Below are positions 48,201 through 61,431 of a stretch of DNA of 64,000 nucleotides, in pieces. The stretch comes from Balanoglossus misakiensis. Lineage: Eukaryota; Hemichordata. The notes beneath the pieces are model-generated. The model searched no databases. It was not told the origin of the DNA and was given only the letters and a program-made list of their open reading frames with translations. Positions within the stretch are counted from its first letter, which is position 1. Each line of letters opens with the position of its first letter. Position numbers and translations under genes: made by a program. The stretch is taken from contig CM082580.2 of the NCBI GenBank assembly GCA_040954595.2, forward strand, positions 7,874,001-7,938,000, given 5' to 3'.

Positions 48201-50986
48201 GCTACTCTAAGGCACAATGGTAAGAAGTATAAATCACAGCCCGGGCTGAAAAATCCACACTGGAAGTTTGACACTATTTTGGTATGATAGTCATGCCAGA
48301 TAATATCAACTTTCACAGTTGCAGTTTCTATTCTAACCAAACAACACCCACTGGCATGTTTCATACATGTCATTTTTTGTCAGCGAAGATTGAGTTTCAT
48401 AGGCTAAACATTACGCAGAGAAATGCTTTTATGTTTATTGATAACTACATTATATATCGCCATGCCATCGTTAGTTTTATTTCAATACTAATCAATCATT
48501 GCCAATTTGCTCAATTAATCATGTTATATGCTCATTTGTCGAGCATTACCAGAAACACAATACCAGACTTCACTTGGCCAATGTGGACCAAGTGATGATT
48601 ATTTTAATTTATTTACCCCTTTCATCAAAAATATTTGGTCAAATCCTATCGTTTTTTAATTGTACACTATAGTAGAGGTGGCATGGCTGGTTACAACATA
48701 CCTCAGCCGAGCTTTAATGATTGGCAAAATCACAATATATCAGAAATTTCAACTCACATGATTAAATTTCCTCACTGTTACAAAATGTTTAAATGATTTG
48801 AAATGACACAAAGGTATTGGAATGAAATGTCAACAACTATCAAAAACCAGATGGTGAATGTACCTATTTATAGCTGAATTACAATTAATTCAATATGAAT
48901 AATTCATTGTCATTACATTACAAATTTTAAATGTAAAGTATTAAAACTTGCGACCTACTTCCATTCAATCATAATTTACTCATTCAAATTTAAAACCCTT
49001 TTAAAATCTGTCATTAATTTTTCCTACTTTTCAAACGAACAACAGTCTTGTGATGTATGTTCAATAACCAAATACATTTTACTGGTAAACATATATTTAC
49101 AATCCATTTTTCTGATGGCTACATTGTAATTTTCGATGGTAACTATGGCAAAATTTGCATAGGTGACTATACCTTTAAAGGCTGGATTTATATTTTTAAC
49201 GATAACAGTGTTTACAAACAATGCGGGTTGTGTTGATAAGTTTAATACTAGGAATTTCGTCATACTGCAGGCAGGCAAACTGAGATAAACAGCAGAATGT
49301 TATTGATGATGGAGCTTTTACTAATCAATACATAATCTGTTCTACTTTTCTCATGTCATGGCCCTGAACTTTGTTCTTTCATTGCCTTGTTTTGGTCCAA
49401 TCCTATTGTTTCCAGATAATAGACAACAGTGCATACATACACCTTGCGTCAAAGCAGTATAGACTACCTCTAGGATGTAAAAACAAGCAATTTACACATC
49501 TCAGCAGACATGACAAGGTCAATTACAAGTACTGACAGTTTAAATCAGAATTATATCAATAATTTACAAACTCAATGCCACAATCACAGCACCAACTCTG
49601 TTTGATCTCTGTCAACAGTGGTTTACAAGTTCTGAAGTTTACGTTTGAATAATAAATGACAATCCAGCTTACAAACATACTCGGGCAATAAAGTTACACA
49701 AATATTGCACACCACTTCTAATGCCAAACTGTCCAAGTGCATACGTATAAGTATATAAGTCTTCTCTAGAATCTCCTTTGAGATGTCTAGGCAGTCCCAA
49801 AATTATCGTCCAGTCATGTGTGGCCAGTTTCACATTTTCACATAACAGCCATATGGGTGCATATAATCAAATTGGCAAGTCAATCTTAATGAAGATACAA
49901 GAAATAGTACACAAAAATTGTGTGTATCTAAAATATGTCAAAGTTTGTTTTGACGTAAATGTTATGTCTATACATGTATTTTTAATTCAAATGCAGACCA
50001 CTAATATTCAAAAGTAGATTTGTGGTGTGAAAACGCAATGCATGACCTGTAACCTACTTTTAAATATGCATTGTTATTCAGATCTGAGTGTGTTTGTTTC
50101 CATGTTATTAATAAAGTTAGTACCCAAATATATATTCACACCTAATTAAACATAACGGTTTGTGGTATACGCAAACATCCTGTGGTGTGACCGTTAGTTT
50201 TGTTGTCTACGCTACTCGCATCTATTTTGGGTAACTTACTGTTACAAGATCAGAAAGTACACGCCAGCATTGCGGCAAAACTTGGCAAATGCCCAAAATG
50301 TATCACGCGGTCTTTTACACAACACAACATCAACAAAATTCAGAACTCACCCTTCTTCGTTGTCATCCGGCTTGGGTACTTGAAAACAAAACAGAGATAC
50401 ACGCTGGAGTTACAAGTCGGTTAACAGTTAGCCTTGGACACATAACTCGATCATAATATCATATGAATTAAAAGACATGGCGAGACATTTGACTTAAAAT
50501 CCATACACACGTACACGCACCTCGTATTTCTGGCCAAATTCGGGATTTCCACGCCTCCACGAACACCACCACCATACCGGTGATCGCGAGCAAAAACACC
50601 ACCCGGTAGCTGGTCGTTGAGACAAACCTGTAAGGAGGTACACAACACATTACGTAGCAAGAATCCGAGCGCGGCCCCGTGAATCAAGGACGGGATCCTG
50701 AACTGTGTCCAAGACATTACATTTACAGTGCGTTTAAAATTTTAATGAGCGCGACTCACCAGAAGGCTCCGTTGACGCAGAGAAACATGACGACGCTGTG
50801 TCCCGGCTTTTCCCACACAAGCACACCTTGCATGTACATTATCACAGGCTCGAGTGGGACAAGAACTTTCTTCAGCTTTTCCTCTTTCGCGCTGATCAGT
50901 CGCATGGTCTCTGCGTCCGCCGGATCGGCCGTTTGAGGTCGGTACTCCGACAGGGCCGGTCCTTGACAATCTCGATCCTCAGCCAT
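44035..50986 (-). CDS. RETREG: RETREG/FAM134 reticulophagy receptor
   Basis: Predicted 534 residues from eight exons, in coding order: 50986-50760, 50627-50521, 50378-50351, 46758-46632, 46310-46226, 46062-45934, 45726-45493, 44702-44035; phases close. RETREG proteins sit in the ER membrane, bend tubules and hand ER fragments to autophagosomes. The reticulon homology domain has two hydrophobic hairpins: about 47-102 ([12 protein letters not shown], then [16 protein letters not shown]) and about 164-205 (with IIIGHYIPG), joined by the conserved [12 protein letters not shown] helix. The long tail is acidic and Ser-rich. The LC3-interacting motif is F498-E-M-L501, followed by DETELD, matching the family's DDFELLDQSELD-type motif. 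One animal-type gene before the vertebrate split into RETREG1-3 is likely. The third intron spans 3.6 kb. The start is 241 bases from that of divergent gamma-tubulin. Confidence 0.95.
45237..45270 (+). repeat. (CA)n microsatellite
   Basis: About 16 CA units in the last intron of the RETREG gene. Confidence 0.9.
46759..50350 (-). other. Third intron of RETREG, nothing recognised inside
   Basis: This 3.6 kb AT-rich intron shows no coding exon, tRNA or clear repeat that I can support. The open frames inside are short and lack family resemblance. Confidence 0.5.
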
Positions 50987-51227
50987 CTTTGACAGTGCAG
51001 TTCTATGCGCACAGTCTGTTTCTGTTTTTGTTTTGCTATGACGTCACACGATAATATAACTCTCGCACTTTTGGAGAATACCGCAGAACGCGAGAGTGAG
51101 TATTGCGCAGGCTCGGAGGACAGTCTTCAAACTTTAGCGCCAGGGAAAGTCTCGGTGCGGTGTTGACGTTCAAAATAATTACTCCAAAGATACCTACGAA
51201 CAACATTAGAATCGACAGAGTTCCGCC
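50987..51227. promoter_or_regulatory. Divergent promoter: RETREG and gamma-tubulin
   Basis: 241 bases between start codons, GC-richer than the surroundings. TGACGTCA, a perfect CRE, is at about 51039-51046, and an NRF1-like TTGCGCAGG lies near 51103. No TATA box is evident. Confidence 0.6.
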
Positions 51228-55095
<3,868 letters not shown>

Positions 55096-56496
55096 GGACC
55101 TACTTGTATATTTACTTTGTCTATGTGGTGTTTGTCTTTTTGGAGTCGGTGGACCCTCTTTCAGTGTTTACAGAACTTTGTGATGTGTACATAATCTTAT
55201 ATTTTGTACTATGATAGAGCCTTTAGTTTTTGACTGAATTGGGTGCGAAATGAATGTTACGAGTTAACAATGCTCACCTCTTCTATCTTTGCATTTTGCT
55301 GTAAATCTTACAGCACACAATAATCATTGATTATTACCCATAAATTTTGTTTCAGCATTTTGACAACCCTTTCCTTCAGTTTTCACAATCCCCAAACTGC
55401 CATCATTTTGCATTATATTTACATTTTACTACTTATTAAAAATCATTTATAGAGACACTTCACCAGAAGTTAACTTGTACCAAAGCCAAGATTGTGTTGA
55501 CTTCTTGGTTTGGTGCATGTCTGTTCGACACTCTTGTTGAAATGTCACAAAGTGCCTTAGTCATATTTGCATTCCAATCTCATATACTCATTGCAAATCC
55601 CCCTAAGAAATTCTCTATAATAGTAGCCTGGCTCAGACCCCTTTTGCATCTTATCCTAGGTGAAGCCCAGGTGGATATTTTATGATCCTCTGTCACTTAC
55701 ACATCTGCATACACACACAGCTAGTGACTACCACAAACATTCGCTCACCGCAAAAATCACAGCACAGTCAGTTTAATAATCACTGGTACATGCTTTATTG
55801 ATGTATATATTAGGAATGACTGCTATCAAATATTACAAAATAAACATCGCTGCCATGAGTGATCTGTTTTGTTGATTAGTACACAAACACACTTCCATTT
55901 GTCTGTTTAGAAACCGCAGTATCATTGAACTTGCTGACCACAGTTGTATCCACTATTGATCTATCTCCACTCATACAGTGTGTGCTCTATACATAATCAG
56001 GAAATGCCTTATCGTGACAATTTTTCATGTGTACATATAAATTATGGTAATTATTCAAAAATATTTTGACAATGCTCCTTTTACTCAGAACTAATTTGGA
56101 GCAAATTTTTACAATGCTCATTTTGACTCTGAAACAAACATGATACATGTAATCATTTTTAAGCAGAACCAATCTTTTCCATGATGCTCATGGTACAAAA
56201 GAATGTGCTACTTGCTGTACATGTAGCTGCTAATGTTCCAAGTGTCCGTACCATAATCAGCAACTTTTTATGGCGTTATCCATAATACAATACAGAGGCA
56301 GTGATTGAGAGGTTTGGCAGTGTTACATCACTTGATGACAAAGTATCACAAAGTAATCTTGAAATGAACGGCAGTGAAACCTTTCTCATTGGAGTAAACA
56401 TAAACATTTTTATCAAAACAGTAAGACCTCAGTAGACTTAGACAGATGATGTCAAAACTGAACCTAATCCTCAATTAGGAATTATCCGGCAAACTA
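55096..56496. other. Convergent 3' region of gamma-tubulin and the PBZ-PARP gene
   Basis: No coding sequence supported. Minus-strand AATAAA is at about 55797 and plus-strand AATAAA at about 55840, so the two 3' UTRs may overlap slightly. Confidence 0.45.
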
Positions 56497-58680
56497 TCAA
56501 CTTACTGTTTTATACTGGAAGTCCCCATAGTGACTCCGGTAATACACGACATAACACGGTAAGATGTGGTGCGAGTGAAATATTATAAGTTCTTTTACAT
56601 CTGGAGATGTGTGGGAATCGTGGCCTGTCATTCTGGCTGCACCATGTATCAACTTATCACACCTGTAAGCCTGTATGTCAGATAAAAAGTCCAATGAAAT
56701 AGAACAGTCGTTAACATTGGATTAACAATAGAAATAGCAAGAACCATTGAGGGAAAAAAGTTATAAATACAATGTAGATGTTAGATACCTTTCCCAGTAG
56801 GACAAGGCAGAGTAGAAGTCTGTTTCCTCCTTTGATGTAACCCATGGCATAGTTAGGATACTCGCTGAAATAAACACCACTACCATAGAAACCGGTGTCT
56901 GTGGCATGCTTAAATCCTTCATCACCTGACACAAATAGAAAACTATAAATGAGCTCCGGCTTTACCCTTTGAACCCGACACAGAAGGAAAGTACTGCAGT
57001 GAAAAGGGTAGTAGCACTTCCACACCAGTACATGTACAAGATACTCACCAGGTACTCTGAAACCTTCCCTTACAATAGAATCTATGTTATCATCCACGGT
57101 TCCATGGAATGCTAGCACTGGGTAGGACATCTCTTCACCACGATTCTTCTTCAATTTTTCTCTAGCTTTCCTGTGACAAAACAACTTTGGATCAATTTTC
57201 TGTGTGGGAAATTCACGAATCAAAATGTAATGTAGATGTGACATAGGTGAGCTAATGCCCCCACGTCCACACAAGCCTGTAAGTTGTGTATATCCTTACA
57301 TACAGTAACATTTATGGTAAATTTTGATGGTTGTAGAGTCAACTGAATTAAATTGTGACATAATTATGTTTCAGGCTTATGATACTAACTGCATCAAAGA
57401 GACTTACTTGAACCGCTTGACAAGTTCTGGTGCCACGACATAATCAACTTTTTCAATACGTACACTGAAAAACACACACATGGAAAATAGTTACATATAT
57501 TTGATCCTTCCAACTTGACAAACTCGTTCAAATTCTTCCGTGTGATCGGTAATCTGTCGCTGCTCAGCCACTGTGGCCTTTCTGTTATTCCACACTCAAT
57601 TTTGAAGTCAGGCAAGGGAGACTTGTCAATGTTATTAATACTCAAACTTACTTTGCTCCTGGTGCAAGCAATCTGTAAAACTGTGATTCTGCCAGTCGGA
57701 AATGAATCTGTAGGAAAACACCAAAGACTACGTAAGAAATACCATACGCAAGATATTGCATTCTATAATCAACCACAACCACTTGTAAATGTCTCATAAC
57801 ATTTAAAATAGATAACGTCAAGAATAGTTTTGCGAGTCAAACAAGAATAAAATAATGGCCCTTAAGTGAAATGTTCTCCAAGTCCAATTGAAATCAGCAG
57901 GCATTTTCCCCTACACTTTAAAAGAACTGACCTGATTGGCTGATCCTTCTTTGTATTCTCGCTCAGCAAAGAGTGGGAAATACTTGACATCATTCCCAGC
58001 TAGAGCTTCCTTTTCACCATCAATCAACGGCATCTCTTTTCCAAGCTGTAACATAAGTGTTTTAAAATTACTGGGGTGGGAAGACAAAAAAGGCATCTGA
58101 CACAGTGGATGCACATCAGTGGATGCACATCGCAAATTTATCACAAAAATACAAAAACATGGAATTTTAGTGAGGGCAATCGAATCACTTGCAGGTAGAT
58201 TTTTAATAGAAGTGGATAGTGCCAAATACAAGCTCTCTATAGAGAATTTACATGTAACAGGGTACAAAATAACAGCAGGTTTTAGCAATCATGAACAATT
58301 CTGTATGATCATTGTACAACCTTTTCTTGCATTCTGGCCAATTCAGCCTCCTTTTCTTGGATTTTCTTCTTTGTTTGCATCAACTCTTCTTTCATCTTTT
58401 TCTTGGCTTCCATCGCATAAATAATCAGTTCTTTCCTCTCTTCCTCCGTTAGCTGGGAGTACTTCTTCACAATAGATGGACCTCTGGAGACTGCCTGCAC
58501 TGGTTTCTTTGGACGGTTCTTTTCCGGTTATAATTTTTCAGGCCAGTTTAGGGAAAAATTAATACACATCTTTCAGTTAATTAGTTTACTGTACTCCAAT
58601 GTTGAAAAATCTGTCAGTCAGTCAATCAATCAACCAATCAATTAATTAAAATAATTATTAATTTATTAACAATCAGTCAA

Positions 58681-58733
<53 letters not shown>

Positions 58734-59353
58734 ACTTTGATTTTGATTTGAGAATAAAATTAAGTAATGGTTTAGCATCCCCCTGCGACTTTGTCACTCC
58801 GTATAAGAGATAAATAAGTTATAAAATACTCAGAGTAGATTCTTATGGTTGCAAAGAAATGATACGCAAATGAGGTATACGGTACCATTTCGTTGTCGGA
58901 GTCTGTACTACTATCTTCACATGATTCTGTGTCGTCACCACTATCTGCATCCCCAGCGTTCTCCGTATCCGTGACCTTTTGGGCATCTGGGTCAGTCCTG
59001 TTTGATAGTGGATGCCAAAACTCGGCGAAGTGGAATAGGTTTCTTCTGTAGCACAGTGCTCCATACGGACATACCGGCAGGTCTTTCGAAGAACTGGCGC
59101 CAGCAGCACCAGGATCCCTGGCACTGGATGATGCTGTACGAGAAGCTTGGTCAGCAGATTCTGTTCTCTGGCTTTTCAACTTGGCGCCATCGGCGGTGGA
59201 CGGTTTCTTCGGAGTTGCTGGGTGTCTGTATTCTCTACGATGCTTAGGGTTTTTCCGGTAACACGACGGTCCATACGGACAAATTGGCAAATCATAGTTT
59301 ATTGCCACCGAGGCCAGAACTCTCCGCCTTTTCTTTACTGGATCGGTAGCCAT
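56497..59353 (-). CDS. PBZ zinc-finger protein with PARP-like catalytic domain
   Basis: Predicted 441 residues from eight exons, in coding order: 59353-58886, 58518-58321, 58045-57932, 57707-57652, 57464-57408, 57170-57049, 56925-56789, 56670-56497; phases agree. Two PBZ fingers, which bind poly(ADP-ribose), lie at residues 22-44 and 92-114 with the pattern C-x-Y-G-x2-C-Y-R-x4-H-x5-HP. A Ser/Asp/Glu-rich linker, a coiled coil (about 175-222) and a PARP-like domain (about 261 to end) follow. Its H-Y-E triad can be placed at H320 (AFHGTVDDNI), Y357 (FYGSGVYFSEYP) and E411 (VKELIIF), so activity is plausible. Reader and writer of ADP-ribose would thus be joined. The second exon's acceptor and GTTGTA donor are weak, so exons 1-2 are the least certain part. 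The start could lie further upstream in frame (ATG at 59386 or 59506). The stop codon overlaps a GTAAGT, so a further exon is possible. Confidence 0.82.
58611..58737. repeat. Facing (CAAT)n and (ATTG)n microsatellites
   Basis: CAAT-type units at about 58620-58645 face a run of at least 12 ATTG/GATT units at about 58683-58733, across an AT-only spacer. The halves are complementary and could pair. The array lies in the first intron of the PBZ-PARP gene. Confidence 0.8.
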
Positions 59354-59918
59354 GCCAATCTGTGCAAAGTCCCTTTCACCTCTCATCCATATCCAGGTCA
59401 GGTCGTCTGCTGCATCGAGTAACGCATTATTTTGAGTACTAAACTTCAAGATATTGTAAGTTATAATCCCGTACAAGTTATCACCAAATTCTACCATTTG
59501 TGTCACAAGAATTATTGATTTTATTTTGTAAATTATTAGGCTTTAAATTTATTAAAAGACAGTTTTAGTTTTATTAATGCAAACATCACTTTTGCATGCT
59601 GAGTCTGACAATAACAAAACGTATTCAGTTACACATGCCACAGCCGACAGCTTCAAGGCACTTCTTTTGTTTACAGAACTACATGCACAGACTTGCGTAC
59701 GGCGTGTGTCAACGTCCAGCATACTTCTTTCAATACTTATTTATTAAATCATAATACGCTTCTTCAATCGCTTTTGCAGATTTGTTGAGAATATTATAAT
59801 TTATTGACGTCCCTTATACTTTATTGGTGAATGAATAACGTATGCACACTATAACAAGCGGACATAAAATTCTCATGCAGTATGTTTTGTCACCATCAAA
59901 GCAATTTTTGTGTTAAAA
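59354..59918. other. Spacer between the oxidase exons and the PBZ-PARP start
   Basis: AT-rich. The open frame continues upstream of the chosen PBZ-PARP start to 59506 on the minus strand but shows no conserved feature, so I treat it as 5' UTR. No other gene is supported. Confidence 0.45.
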
Positions 59919-60219
59919 TTAAAGTTTGCACCACGCTTCTCTCCTAGTAACAAGTGCCATGGAGATTTCACTCAGTCGACTACAACCTGAAACAAAGGAG
60001 AACAGTATTGATCAGATCTAGTCTCTGTGTAACGGTCATAGGGCCTATCTGCCTCAAGTTCTCCCATGGGTGACGTCATTCTTTGAGATGCAATATAAAG
60101 TCGAAGCATGTTTTGTTGATACATGTGATATGTGGAGACAAACACTGACCTGTTAAAGCCATGGCTCGGCTTAACTCATCCTTCAGAATCATAAGAACTT
60201 CCTTCACCCCTTCTTCTCC
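59919..60219 (-). CDS. HAO1: Last two exons of a hydroxyacid (glycolate) oxidase gene; rest not found
   Basis: Two exons, 60219-60150 and 59986-59919, joined by good GT/AG sites in matching phase. They encode GEEGVKEVLMILKDELSRAM followed by ALTGCSRLSEISMALV and a short tail. This is the C-terminal helix region of peroxisomal FMN-dependent 2-hydroxyacid oxidases (human HAO1 has [20 protein letters not shown]). The end is Cys-Lys-Leu-stop, a valid peroxisomal targeting signal type 1. No stop or frameshift interrupts it, but the upstream catalytic exons are absent from the 1.2 kb before the next gene. Either those exons lie beyond that gene, or this is a duplicated fragment or an assembly break. 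HAO1 versus HAO2 cannot be decided. Confidence 0.7.
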
Positions 60220-61431
60220 CTGGAAAATTAAAATTGGTGAGTGAGAGCCAGAGAGTGAGTGGGTATAGGTAGGTAGGTAGGGTTGGTAGGAAGGTGGATG
60301 GATGGATGGTGTATGTGTGGGTTGGTTGGTGGGTGGGTGGGTGAGTGAGTGAGTATGTGAGTGATGAGAAAAGGTGTTGTGACAGAGATGCATGGGGTAA
60401 AAAGGCTCGTCCGTGTGTTCTTCAGATGCAGCGCACGTGGAGCGACCAGTCCCTCCACTCCCCTCCACTAGACTGGAGGTACGGCGCCCTCTAGTGACTT
60501 GTCTGACCTTCTCGAACCTTGATTGATAGGTTATGTGAAGGCAACTTTGAAAGTGTTATGTATAAAAAATGAATTGTAGGTACATCAATGGGTTTGCCAC
60601 TTTAGCCATTTTATTGTTATTTGTATGGTTTAAAAAACAAACATCGATTACATATTGTGTTTTATGAAGAATCAGTACAGAACTTGTGCTAAAACTTTTT
60701 TTTTATATTGTTTGATATGAATTATCTAACATTCTCTCCTTTTGCTCAAGGCAACTTTAGAATATCTCTTTTAAAATTGAAAGGTTTTGGCGAATTATCT
60801 TTGCTAAAAGTCTGTCCCCAAGTCATATACTACTTTAGAGCCACTTTCTCATTGTATGTACAGTCACTTCAATTAGCATAAAAATCTCACGCTTTAATTT
60901 ATGAATATACATTAAATATTTGCATAGAATCTTTTCATCAGAATATTTAAAACAAAGGTACAAAATTCACACAATTTTCCATCTGACTTGAGAGAAAATG
61001 TACAAACTCTAATCTGTGTAAATCCGGATTTTGATTGTGCCCTTAATTTGGTAAAAAATATTCAAAAATGACAAACACTCACCATTAAAAAAACATTATA
61101 TTTATAACATAAACCAAAATTAATTGATGATGAAATAGCCAGTATCCAGTTCCTTAACACAATCTATATATATACATGTATATATAATTTATAGCATTGT
61201 TATTGTGCAGAAGATGAATTCAAGTTTGGACTAGAATTCATTTGTCAACAATAGCAATGGCTGTTACAATAAAGTCTACAAAAGCGCAGGACTGGGTATA
61301 ATATTAGCAAGCTGTTTTCGAATAGGACAAGAAATGCATTTGGTACACTGAACAAATAAAGCCAAAAGTAACAACGAATGTCCCTTTAAGGTATATCCGG
61401 AATTACTGTGACAGTCTGGGTCTCTCCTGAT
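60220..61431. other. Intergenic region, no catalytic oxidase exon found
   Basis: Degenerate GGTA/GGTG-rich tandem tract at about 60270-60355, then AT-rich sequence. I looked on the minus strand for the oxidase exon that should precede 60219 (family motif GRPxxWGLAF) and did not find it. Confidence 0.5.

Noticed and set aside
49778-50424. Plus-strand frames inside the large RETREG intron
   Set aside because: No family resemblance, no splice support and AT-rich codon content.
59354-59506. N-terminal extension of the PBZ-PARP protein to the ATG at 59506
   Set aside because: Possible but unsupported: the added 51 residues show no domain, and the ATG at 59353 has a better context directly before the basic stretch and first finger.
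60076-60468. 130-codon minus-strand frame containing His/Pro/Thr-rich sequence
   Set aside because: Only the last part (60219-60150) is a real exon; the rest is the translation of a simple-repeat tract upstream of its acceptor.
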